Source of the DNA: Oribacterium sp. UBA4274
Lineage (GTDB): Bacteria; Bacillota; Clostridia; Lachnospirales; Lachnospiraceae
DNA: 11,774 nucleotides
NCBI GenBank assembly: GCA_002396005.1
Contig: DGVW01000120.1
Location: 1-11,774, forward strand
Direction: 5' to 3'
Shown here piece after piece: positions 5,081 through 11,774 of the stretch (the first letter of the stretch is position 1; the number at the start of each line of letters is the position of its first letter). The notes under the pieces are model-generated. The model was not told the origin of the DNA. It saw only the letters and a program-made list of their open reading frames with translations, and searched no databases. The position numbers were made by a program, and so were the translations under genes.

Positions 5081-6349
5081 TTATTTAGGTCCTGTAGTTG
5101 TTCCTGCACTGATAACTGTTGATACAGAATTGGCATTGACTGTAACTGTTGAAGCCGATGTGTTTGTGCCGGCAGTAACAACACCGTCGGCAGGTGCTGC
5201 ACTTGCAGCAGATATCGTTGAGGATGATCCTGATCCCGGTGCGGCTGATACGGAAACCGCTGAACTGTTGGATGATCCTGCAGGTGAGACTGTTACATTA
5301 TCACTGCCGGGTGCTGATGAAGTAACAGCAGCCGAACTGTTTCCTGTACTGCTGGTTGTAGTGGTGGTAACAGTTGTCGTAGTAGTGGTTGTTCCGTTTC
5401 CGACTGTTTCGGTTGTACTGGAGTTGATGGTACCTGAAGTACCGCCCGGTGTGGTAACTGCGCTGCTGCCGGTTGTTCCGGAAGTAGCATGTGTAACCGT
5501 TACTCCATTCACTGAGCTTGTACATACACCGTCACTGTTAAACTTATACTCACTGCCATCAATGGTAGCAGTCTTGTCCTTTATCATCTTACCATCCTTG
5601 AGATAGTAGTACGATCCGTTTGACTCCAGCCATCCGGATACCATCTTACCATTCTGTGAAAAATAGTAGGTATTGTTATCGATTTCAGTAAAGCCCTGAG
5701 CCATCTTACCATTCTTTTTATCAAGGTAATACTTGTTGCCTGAAGTATCTGTCTTCCAACCGGTCTGCATAACACCCTTATTACTCAGGTAATAGTATGA
5801 ACCGTTGTTGGAATACCAGCCTGTCTGCATAACTCCGTTTGACTCAAATCTGTACCAGTTATCGTCAATCTTGGCCCATGAATCCATGATCAGTGTTCCG
5901 TCTCCCGGCTGGAAATAATACCAGTTGTTATCGATCTGCTTCCAACCCGTTGTCATGGTTCCGTCAGACTTCAGATAATACCACTTGGTTGTATTGTCTT
6001 CCGTAAGCTTGAGCCAGCCTGTCTGCATAACTCCGTCAGCCTTTAAATAATACCACTTGTTATTGATCTGTCTCCAGCCTGTTGCCATGAGACCGTTGCT
6101 GCGGAAGTAATGCCAATTATCATTGATCTTTTTCCAGCCTGTAACCATATATCCGTCACTGCCGATATAATAATAGCCGGAAGAAGTATGTATCCACTTG
6201 TTACTGATTTTCTCGTTTGTAGAGTCATCTACATAATAATATTTTCCATCTTTCTGGCCCCAGCCTGCAAACACTGCCGGTGCGATAACAGTACATCCGA
6301 TGGCTATGCTTAGTCCCACTACACCCAGTTTTGCTTTAATATTCATCAT
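5081..6349 (-). CDS. Exported choline-binding-type cell-wall repeat protein with Ser/Thr-rich tail
   Basis: The 422-residue protein has a Sec signal peptide (residues 1-28, probable cleavage after VFA). Residues 29-276 form about eleven tandem repeats of roughly 20 residues with the pattern 'G-W-x(3-5)-N/D-x-W/Y-Y-Y/F-x(5)-G-x-M-x-T'. This is the CW_binding_1 type seen in choline-binding proteins of pneumococcus and glucan-binding proteins, where aromatic residues cage phosphocholine or a sugar. Residues about 280-422 are low in complexity and rich in Ser, Thr, Ala and Gly, with Thr runs at 320-332. There is no LPXTG anchor, transmembrane end or enzyme domain, so attachment is probably through the repeats. 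The start is set by GGAGGGG seven bases upstream. It follows the choline kinase/cytidylyltransferase gene by 67 bp. It may be a surface structural or adhesive protein; the ligand is inferred. Confidence 0.88.
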   Translation of the reverse strand: MMNIKAKLGVVGLSIAIGCTVIAPAVFAGWGQKDGKYYYVDDSTNEKISNKWIHTSSGYYYIGSDGYMVTGWKKINDNWHYFRSNGLMATGWRQINNKWYYLKADGVMQTGWLKLTEDNTTKWYYLKSDGTMTTGWKQIDNNWYYFQPGDGTLIMDSWAKIDDNWYRFESNGVMQTGWYSNNGSYYYLSNKGVMQTGWKTDTSGNKYYLDKKNGKMAQGFTEIDNNTYYFSQNGKMVSGWLESNGSYYYLKDGKMIKDKTATIDGSEYKFNSDGVCTSSVNGVTVTHATSGTTGSSAVTTPGGTSGTINSSTTETVGNGTTTTTTTVTTTTTSSTGNSSAAVTSSAPGSDNVTVSPAGSSNSSAVSVSAAPGSGSSSTISAASAAPADGVVTAGTNTSASTVTVNANSVSTVISAGTTTGPK

Positions 6350-6389
6350 CTAACGACCCCTCCAATAATTATCTATTAAAAATTTTATC

Positions 6390-6403
6390 ACGCATCCATG
6401 CGT
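6390..6403 (-). promoter_or_regulatory. Leader hairpin with GGA apex, candidate CsrA site (copy 2)
   Basis: The mRNA reads ACGCAUGGAUGCGU, a perfect six-base inverted repeat around GG. The core GCATGGATGC is identical to that at 1297-1306 and likewise ends 42 nt before the start codon. It begins 14 bp after the stop codon of the upstream gene. The downstream sequence (GATAAAATTTTT) is a poor T tract, so it could at most act as a weak terminator. A CsrA-like regulatory role is inferred from the exposed AUGGA. Confidence 0.45.
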
Positions 6404-6416
6404 ACGTCTTTGTCTA

Positions 6417-8315
6417 TTACATTAAAATTTTTTCTGATTTTCGTAAGATTTTATAGGAGTCCTTGAAATATCGATACATCTTGAGTGTGTAGTCTCCAAA
6501 GTTTTCACCCAGTGCCATCTTATATATCCCCCATAGTGCCCAAAGGAGTCCTCCGAGTCCCATGTATGCGACCACTATCGCATACACATCTTCATCCGAT
6601 AAACCTCTAACTGCCACTCCGCCTATGTCATCAGGTGAATGTTTTCCATCTATATCCGGTGCCGTCACATACACTTTTATAAGTTCTTTCACATCTTCAA
6701 AACTCATATAAGAGTATATGGCTGCCATGGCAATATCCATAAGGGGATCCCCCATACCTGCATACTCCCAGTCGATCATCCTGAGTCCTTCGTCAGTAAA
6801 GATAAAATTGTCCTTAACCGAGTCAACATGACATATCGTATGCTGTCTTTTCAGTGAATCCAGCCAGTCAAATACTTCCTCAGCCTGCATCCTCACGGTC
6901 GGGTAATCCTCATAAGGAATCTCTGCTCTCGCTTCTCTTATATCCTTTTCATAACCGAGCATTTCTTTTTTGATACTGAACTCATGGTCAAGCACTATAC
7001 CGGAATTATGCAGCTTCTTGAGATATGACATACATTGTCTTAGTTCAGAAGCATTGTCATAATCCGCGTTCCTTGCGCCATTATAATACCTTGAAATCTT
7101 ATAACCGTTATCAGCATTAAAGTAGATAAGCTCCTCTGTGATGCCAAGCTTCTCCACAGCCTTATAAACCTCCGCCTCCTGACGCCGGTTTATAAGCTTT
7201 TCTGTACCCGGTCCCGGGATACGGCAGATATACGCCCTGCCTCTGTACTCTTCCGGTGCTTCAGGAGTATCTGAAATGTTGAAGTACCATGACTTATTGG
7301 TCATACCCGCCTTCAGGCACTTGATATTGATGATCATAGACTCCGGTATGTTAAACACCTTCGACACCACCTGCATGGCCTTAGAGCCAGAATCATTTAC
7401 ATACTTATCATCAAATGCCCGGAGCTCCTCAAGATTTTCGAACTCATATACCTCTCCCTCCGGCTGCTTGTTTATGTACATGTCAGGAAGGATCTTCAGA
7501 TTTCTGATGAGAACATCCTCCCAGTAAAACTGTTCTGTACCCGGCATCTTGTAGTAAGCCTCTATCAGCGGCAGGAGCTTATCGGAAAATTCTTTTGTAA
7601 AGTACACCGGTCCATACATGCACCACTTGTCATGTCCGCCCACATTAACACTCTTGATAACACCGTTTTTGCCCGTTTCCATGGCCCACTCACGGGTATC
7701 CCCTTCCATAAAGGTTGCAGCATACCAGGCATCCGCCTCATAGGTATGGTAAATATTATCCCTCATCCAGTTATCAGATGACAGAATATAACAGTTTTTA
7801 CCCTTCAGTACCTTCATGGCATGATGCATGGTCGCCAAAGTGTTTTTGTTGCTGAACTCAGGATTGTAGATAAGTTTTACATCATACTTGTCTATCAGAT
7901 AATCAAATTTCTCCTTGAGGTAACCCACCATGATGGTAATGTCTCTGACTCCTGCCTCATGTAGCTGCCTTATCTGACGTTCTATCATACGTTCTCCGAA
8001 GACCTCCAAAAGTCCCTTTGGTGTCTCATAGGTCAGAGGAACAAATCTGGAGCCGAAGCCTGAAGCCAGGATGAGAGCCCTGTCCACACGATACTTTTCA
8101 AGGATTCTCTTGCCTTCTTCCGTTATCTCATATAAGACATTTCTTCCACGGCCTTCGTCGTTGTCCAGCTTTACGAGATATCCCGCATCCACTGCATCAG
8201 TCATGAGCTTATTGGTCTTTCCGAGAGAAACTCCCAGTTCTTTTGAGATGTCTCTCTGGGTACTCTCTCTGTTTTCATAAAATGTTCTAAGGATAATGAC
8301 TGTTTCTTTATTCAT
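6417..8315 (-). CDS. Trifunctional fusion: winged helix, LicC-like cytidylyltransferase, LicA-like choline kinase
   Basis: The 632-residue protein (numbers count from TTG 8318; the ATG at 8315 is preferred, GAGG nine bases upstream) has three parts. Residues about 5-76 form a MarR-type winged helix (STQRDISKELGVSLGKTNKLM, then a wing with EGRGRNVLYEITEEG). Residues about 79-305 are a nucleotidyltransferase with LASGFGSRFVPLT...PKGLL (84-104), SSDNW (180-184), EWAMETG (210-216) and YWEDVL (265-270). These resemble LicC, which makes CDP-choline from phosphocholine and CTP. Residues about 320-620 are a choline/ethanolamine-kinase-type aminoglycoside phosphotransferase fold with HVDSVKDN (497-504, normally H-G/N-D) and the metal-binding IDWEYAG (515-521). 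One chain could thus phosphorylate choline and activate it for surface attachment. The neighbour downstream is a choline-binding-type repeat protein. The DNA-binding domain may regulate its own gene. The substrate could instead be another amino alcohol. Confidence 0.85.
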   Translation of the reverse strand: MNKETVIILRTFYENRESTQRDISKELGVSLGKTNKLMTDAVDAGYLVKLDNDEGRGRNVLYEITEEGKRILEKYRVDRALILASGFGSRFVPLTYETPKGLLEVFGERMIERQIRQLHEAGVRDITIMVGYLKEKFDYLIDKYDVKLIYNPEFSNKNTLATMHHAMKVLKGKNCYILSSDNWMRDNIYHTYEADAWYAATFMEGDTREWAMETGKNGVIKSVNVGGHDKWCMYGPVYFTKEFSDKLLPLIEAYYKMPGTEQFYWEDVLIRNLKILPDMYINKQPEGEVYEFENLEELRAFDDKYVNDSGSKAMQVVSKVFNIPESMIINIKCLKAGMTNKSWYFNISDTPEAPEEYRGRAYICRIPGPGTEKLINRRQEAEVYKAVEKLGITEELIYFNADNGYKISRYYNGARNADYDNASELRQCMSYLKKLHNSGIVLDHEFSIKKEMLGYEKDIREARAEIPYEDYPTVRMQAEEVFDWLDSLKRQHTICHVDSVKDNFIFTDEGLRMIDWEYAGMGDPLMDIAMAAIYSYMSFEDVKELIKVYVTAPDIDGKHSPDDIGGVAVRGLSDEDVYAIVVAYMGLGGLLWALWGIYKMALGENFGDYTLKMYRYFKDSYKILRKSEKILM

Positions 8316-8387
8316 CAAAGCTTACCTCTGTTTTTTATTAATTTTCTGCTTTTTATAAATTGGCAATATTGAACTTCCATATGGCAA

Positions 8388-8431
8388 ATTATGTTCATAA
8401 TTTACACAACGATATCATTTTTGAACATAAT
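8388..8431. promoter_or_regulatory. Perfect 10-bp inverted repeat upstream of the LicC/LicA fusion gene, candidate operator
   Basis: ATTATGTTCA (8388-8397) and TGAACATAAT (8422-8431) are perfect inverted copies separated by 24 bp, so their centres are 34 bp apart, about three helical turns. The spacer contains the palindrome GATATC. The repeat lies 73-116 bp upstream of the start codon, where the promoter must be, although I could not pick a confident -35/-10 pair in this AT-rich stretch. A dimeric regulator, possibly the winged helix of the downstream protein itself, could bind here. Confidence 0.45.
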
Positions 8432-8470
8432 ATCACTTTCAAAGGGCTAATACAAGGTAATGAATACACT

Positions 8471-8503
8471 AAAAAATCCCCGACATAATCGTCGAGGATT
8501 TTT
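8471..8503 (-). terminator. Rho-independent terminator after glutamine synthetase
   Basis: On the minus strand AAAAATCCTCGAC (8503-8491) pairs along its full length, with one U-G wobble, with GTCGGGGATTTTT (8484-8472) around the loop GATTAT. The stem ends in a T run. It lies about 97 bp after the glutamine synthetase stop codon. The reverse strand would carry a C-A mismatch, so the minus strand is favoured. Confidence 0.85.
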
Positions 8504-8599
8504 GCAGAAAATACTTTTTTCACTCCCGAGCCGCAAACCTCCGGCATCAGGATGGAAAATGTATATGAAACTAAATATAAAACATAAATCCGAACAAAC

Positions 8600-10735
8600 T
8601 TACGGCTCAGAAACCTCAAAAATCAGGTCACCATAGCTAGGATACGGCCAGAGATCCTTATCAACGATCTGCTCAAGCTCATCAACCGGAGTACGAAGCG
8701 CCTTCATGGCAGGAACTATGACATCATGGTAGTGATGAGCCTTTTCTTTTGCATCCTTCTCCTGACCATACTTCTCTACATTGTTGTAAAGTTCTGTACG
8801 TGCCGTTTCCATATCTGAAAGTAGCTTTGATGCTCTGGTGAGGAGACTCTTCTGGACAGAAACATCTGCTTCAGGACACGCTGCGATAACCTTGTTGATT
8901 GAATCCGCAAGTCGTGTTGTGTAATGTATAACTGCAGGTATGATCTGCTTGCCGGAAATATTGATCATGGCACGGGCTTCAATGTTAGTAACCTTTACAT
9001 AGTGCTCATACTCAACCTCTGTACGGCTCTCAAGCTCAGACTTTGTATAGATTCCGAACTCCTTGAACAGCTTAACGGCCTTATCCGTAGTAAGTGCAGG
9101 TATAGCGTCTACCATGGAAGGAAGATTTGGAAGTCCTCTTCTCTCAGCCTCCTTCACCCAATCCTCACTGTATCCGTTACCATTGAAGATGATTCTCTGG
9201 TGCTCTGTGAGAAGCTTCTTGATATAGTCATGGCATGCTGTCTTGAAATCCTCTGCTCCTTCCAGAGCATCTGCAGCTTCCTTGAACTGCTCTGCAACTA
9301 TAGAATCAAGTATGATATTGGCACTGGCGATGGAGTCGCTTGAACCAACCATACGGAACTCAAACTTGTTTCCGGTAAAGGCAAATGGTGATGTACGGTT
9401 TCTGTCTGTAACATCAGCATAAAGATCCGGCATAGTATTTACACCAGTAGGGAGTTTCTTGCCCTTCTTGGAATTTGTTGCATATCCGGTACCGATAAGC
9501 TGTTCTACTACATCCTCAAGCTGGGTACCGATAAAAGCAGAAATGATAGCTGGTGGTGCTTCATCCGCACCAAGTCTGTGCTCATTTCCTACATCTGCAG
9601 CACTGAGTCTCAGAAGATCTGCATGCTTGTCTACAGCAGCCAGTACACAGGCAAGCACAAGCAGGAACTGGATGTTATCATGAGGTGTCTCACCCGGACT
9701 CATAAGATTGATGCCGTCATCTGTAGTAAGGGACCAGTTGTTATGCTTACCTGATCCATTGATACCTTCAAAAGGTTTCTCATGAAGGAGACACTCAAGA
9801 CCATGCTTTGGTGCAGTCTTTTTCATAACTTCCATAACGAGCTGGTTATGGTCAACTGCCAGGTTTGCCTCATCATAAACAGGTGCAAGCTCATGCTGTG
9901 CCGGTGCAACCTCATTGTGCTCAGTCTTGGCAGTAACACCAAGCTTCCAGAGCTGAACATCAACATCGCGCATGAACTCAGCTATTCTATGGCGGATAGA
10001 ACCAAAGTAATGATCGTCAAGTTCCTGACCCTTGGCAGGCATAACACCAAACAGTGTACGTCCTGTATAGATGAGGTCCTTACGTTTCAGGTACTTATTA
10101 CGATCAACAAGGAAATACTCCTGCTCTGCGCCGACTGATGGCTTAACAGTTTTTGAGGTAGTATTACCGAAAAGACGGAGTATACGAATAGCCTGCTCAC
10201 TCACAGCCTGCATGGACCTGAGGAGCGGTGTCTTGGTATCAAGTGCCTCACCTCCAAAGGAGCAGAAGGAGGTAGGTATGCAGAGAGTAACAATGTCTCC
10301 ATTGTCACCCTCGTGACGTAAAAATGCAGGGCTGGTGCAATCCCAGATGGTATATCCTCTGGCTTCAAATGTAGCACGCAGTCCGCCGGATGGGAATGAT
10401 GATGCATCCGCTTCACTACGAACAAGCTCTTTTCCGGAAAACTCCATGATAACCTTGCCGTTCTGATCAGCGGCTGAAATAAAGGAATCGTGCTTTTCGG
10501 CAGTTATACCTGTAAGCGGTTGGAACCAGTGAGTATAGTGTGTGGCACCATGCTCAAGAGCCCACTCCTTCATAGCCTGTGCAACAGAATCAGCAATAGT
10601 CGGATCCAGCTCATAGCCTTCAGTGATAGTCTTCTTAAGCTTTTTATATACAGCCTTAGGAAGACGTTCCTGCATAACCTTGTCATTGAAGACATCTTCG
10701 CCAAAGATCTCGGCAACATTCAGAACATCATTCAT
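8600..10735 (-). CDS. glnN: Glutamine synthetase type III (GSIII)
   Basis: The enzyme makes glutamine from glutamate, ammonia and ATP in the cytosol. The chosen ATG (10735, reading MNDVLNVAEIFG) has AGGAGA seven bases upstream and gives 711 residues, typical of the long GSIII form and far from the roughly 450 of GSI. The frame is open to 10795, but the extra codons lack a ribosome site. Visible active-site segments are GAEQEYFLVD (202-211), EHNEVAPAQHELAP (272-285), GINGSGKHNNWSL (324-336), and NRTSPFAFTGNKFEFRMVGSS (446-466). The C-terminal part (about 530-711) is the extra helical region found in GSIII. It is monocistronic, with its own promoter and terminator, and lies between fba and the LicC/LicA fusion. 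Type III enzymes are common in Bacteroides, cyanobacteria and many anaerobic Clostridia. Confidence 0.95.
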   Translation of the reverse strand: MNDVLNVAEIFGEDVFNDKVMQERLPKAVYKKLKKTITEGYELDPTIADSVAQAMKEWALEHGATHYTHWFQPLTGITAEKHDSFISAADQNGKVIMEFSGKELVRSEADASSFPSGGLRATFEARGYTIWDCTSPAFLRHEGDNGDIVTLCIPTSFCSFGGEALDTKTPLLRSMQAVSEQAIRILRLFGNTTSKTVKPSVGAEQEYFLVDRNKYLKRKDLIYTGRTLFGVMPAKGQELDDHYFGSIRHRIAEFMRDVDVQLWKLGVTAKTEHNEVAPAQHELAPVYDEANLAVDHNQLVMEVMKKTAPKHGLECLLHEKPFEGINGSGKHNNWSLTTDDGINLMSPGETPHDNIQFLLVLACVLAAVDKHADLLRLSAADVGNEHRLGADEAPPAIISAFIGTQLEDVVEQLIGTGYATNSKKGKKLPTGVNTMPDLYADVTDRNRTSPFAFTGNKFEFRMVGSSDSIASANIILDSIVAEQFKEAADALEGAEDFKTACHDYIKKLLTEHQRIIFNGNGYSEDWVKEAERRGLPNLPSMVDAIPALTTDKAVKLFKEFGIYTKSELESRTEVEYEHYVKVTNIEARAMINISGKQIIPAVIHYTTRLADSINKVIAACPEADVSVQKSLLTRASKLLSDMETARTELYNNVEKYGQEKDAKEKAHHYHDVIVPAMKALRTPVDELEQIVDKDLWPYPSYGDLIFEVSEP

Positions 10736-10903
10736 TCTTAAATCTCCTTTTACTCCCTTTGAAAGGAAAACCTTGATTGAACCGTCTGATCTCACATCTC
10801 AGGCCTAAATCCATATACTTACATATAGATCAAGTCGTCAGAATGATATAAACCGTTCTTAAAGACATAAAATCAGACATACATATTTAATTGTGCTGTG
10901 CTG

Positions 10904-10932
10904 ATTGTAAACCACAGGAAACTTCGTGACAA
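10904..10932 (-). promoter_or_regulatory. Predicted sigma-A promoter of the glutamine synthetase gene
   Basis: On the minus strand TTGTCA (10932-10927), a 17-bp spacer and TACAAT (10909-10904) each match five of six consensus bases. Transcription would start near 10897, leaving a leader of about 160 nt before the start codon at 10735. Confidence 0.65.
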
Positions 10933-11048
10933 GAAAAAATTTTCAATCCAATTGCGTGAGGGCATTGTTAATATTTCATAAAACGCGATTATTTCAGCAG
11001 AAAAATGCAGTGGCGCGTGCCGGCCCACTCGATTGAAAGTACATCATC

Positions 11049-11076
11049 AAAAAAGGAGTCGCATAAGCGACCCCTT
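11049..11076 (-). terminator. Strong rho-independent terminator after fba
   Basis: On the minus strand AAGGGGTCGC (11076-11067) pairs fully, with one G-U, with GCGACTCCTT (11062-11053) around the loop TTAT, followed by six T. It starts 20 bp after the fba stop codon. Confidence 0.93.
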
Positions 11077-11096
11077 GAATTTTGTAATAATACTTA

Positions 11097-11774
11097 TTAT
11101 GCCTTGTTTCCTGAACCGAAAACTGCAATCTTGTTCTTGCACTCTGCAATGATAGCTTCTGCACCCGGCTTGAGAAGCTTACGTGGGTCATAGCCCTTGC
11201 CCTCAAGGTCCTTGCCTGCCTCAACATATGCTCTTGTTGCCTTGGCAAATACGATCTGAAGCTCTGTGTTAACATTGATCTTTGAAACACCAAGAGAAAT
11301 AGCCTTCTTGATCTGATCCTCAGGGATACCTGAACCGCCGTGAAGAACCATAGGAAGATCACCGATCTGCTCCTTGATAGCTGCGAGAACATCAAAATCA
11401 AGTCCCTTCCAGTCTGCAGGATATACACCGTGAATGTTACCGATACCTGCAGCAAGGAAATCAACACCGAGATCAGCAATCATCTTGCACTCTGCAGGAT
11501 CAGCCTTCTCACCGTTTGATGCTACACCATCTTCTACACCACCGATGCCACCAACTTCTGCCTCGATAGAAACACCTGCATCATGAGCGATCTTAACGAG
11601 CTCTTTTGTCTTCTCTACGTTCTCATTGATATCATAGTGAGAACCATCAAACATGATAGAAGTGAAGCCTGCCTCGATACAAGCCTTTGAACCTTCATAT
11701 GTTCCGTGATCAAGGTGAAGAGCTACAGGAACTGTGATTCCGAGAGACTCGTCCATAGCCTTAACCATAGCTGC
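11097..11774 (-). CDS. fba: Class II fructose-bisphosphate aldolase, 5' end outside the window
   Basis: The last 225 residues are present; the frame is open through the window edge, so about 60 N-terminal residues are missing. The enzyme cleaves fructose-1,6-bisphosphate to dihydroxyacetone phosphate and glyceraldehyde-3-phosphate in the cytosol. Class II zinc-enzyme motifs are plain: HLDHGT (catalytic Asp and zinc His), the EAEVG segment after SI, GIGNIHGVYP (zinc His), LHGGSGIP (zinc His and phosphate-binding Gly) and KINVNTELQ (phosphate loop). The protein ends in FGSGNKA. A clean terminator follows. With gap at the other end of the window it supplies the neighbouring step of glycolysis, although six genes separate them. 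Confusion with the tagatose-bisphosphate aldolase GatY/KbaY is possible, but the sequence reads as a typical Clostridial FbaA. Confidence 0.94.
   Translation of the reverse strand, partial: AAMVKAMDESLGITVPVALHLDHGTYEGSKACIEAGFTSIMFDGSHYDINENVEKTKELVKIAHDAGVSIEAEVGGIGGVEDGVASNGEKADPAECKMIADLGVDFLAAGIGNIHGVYPADWKGLDFDVLAAIKEQIGDLPMVLHGGSGIPEDQIKKAISLGVSKINVNTELQIVFAKATRAYVEAGKDLEGKGYDPRKLLKPGAEAIIAECKNKIAVFGSGNKA

Larger units (their letters stand above)
10736..11096. other. Intergenic region between fba and glutamine synthetase, including a long leader
   Basis: In transcription order these 361 bp hold the fba terminator (11076-11049), a stretch (11040-10933) with a GC-rich patch near 11010-11028 and no clear element, the glutamine synthetase promoter, and a leader of about 160 nt. 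In the leader GTCTGAT (10878-10872) and ATCAGAC (10790-10784) are inverted copies that could close a large stem. Two overlapping short hairpins (10774-10763 and 10766-10756) lie just before the ribosome site. I do not recognise a known riboswitch, a GlnR/TnrA box or an ANTAR-type hairpin pair. No coding sequence is credible here. Confidence 0.5.

Noticed and set aside
5040..5606. Open frame of 188 codons on the plus strand rich in Val, Pro and Thr
   Set aside because: It is the mirror of the Ser/Thr-rich low-complexity tail of the repeat protein on the other strand. It has no ribosome site and crosses the terminator.
6390..6412. Hairpin between the fusion gene and the repeat protein as a true terminator
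   Set aside because: The stem is short and is followed by GATAAAATTTTT, not by an immediate T run. All other terminators in the window are much stronger, so at most partial termination is likely.
10736..10795. 20-residue N-terminal extension of glutamine synthetase
   Set aside because: No ribosome site is seen at the upstream start. AGGAGA is placed correctly for the ATG at 10735, and the extension lies in the leader.
11004..11030. GC-rich inverted repeat after the fba terminator
   Set aside because: Only about four base pairs with a large loop can form, so neither a terminator nor an operator is supported.

Overview
The window looks like a chromosomal segment from a low-to-moderate-GC Gram-positive anaerobe of the Clostridia, most likely Lachnospiraceae. 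The pointers are strong AGGAGG-type ribosome binding sites, class II fructose-bisphosphate aldolase, type III glutamine synthetase, Sec-exported cell-wall-repeat proteins, and several protein types that I associate with that family. Every gene I accept is on the minus strand, so transcription runs from high to low coordinates. I see no mobile element, CRISPR array, rRNA or tRNA.

In the direction of transcription the layout is as follows. (1) The 3' part of fba (11774-11097) ends in a strong terminator. (2) The type III glutamine synthetase glnN/glnA (10735-8600) has a good sigma-A promoter, a leader of about 160 nt and its own terminator. (3) A three-domain protein (8315-6417) joins a winged helix, a LicC-like cytidylyltransferase and a LicA-like choline kinase. 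It lies behind a perfect 10-bp inverted repeat that resembles an operator. (4) 67 bp downstream is an exported protein (6349-5081) made of choline-binding-type repeats and a Ser/Thr-rich tail, ended by a 13-bp-stem terminator. (5) A compact operon follows: a ParB-like/BMP-domain fusion (4918-2957), an overlapping metallophosphoesterase (2979-2296), and uracil-DNA glycosylase ung (2276-1605), with a terminator at 1495-1453. (6) A monocistronic exported amidase-like protein (1254-454) has lost two catalytic positions. (7) The first 17 codons of gap (50-1) lie behind a sigma-A promoter and a near-perfect Rex-type operator.

Housekeeping carbon and nitrogen genes (fba, glnN, gap, ung) thus flank an accessory centre concerned with the cell surface. 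Two observations stand out. First, the enzyme expected to make CDP-choline from choline sits directly upstream of, and may be co-transcribed with, a protein of the repeat class that can bind phosphocholine on the cell wall. This suggests a self-contained 'make the ligand and display its binder' module. Second, the mRNAs of the two exported wall proteins (the pseudo-amidase and the repeat protein) both carry the decamer GCATGGATGC within a hairpin, exactly 42 nt before the start codon. It resembles a CsrA-binding hairpin, so the two genes may share post-transcriptional control. These links are inferences from sequence; enzyme identities come from motifs, not from database searches.
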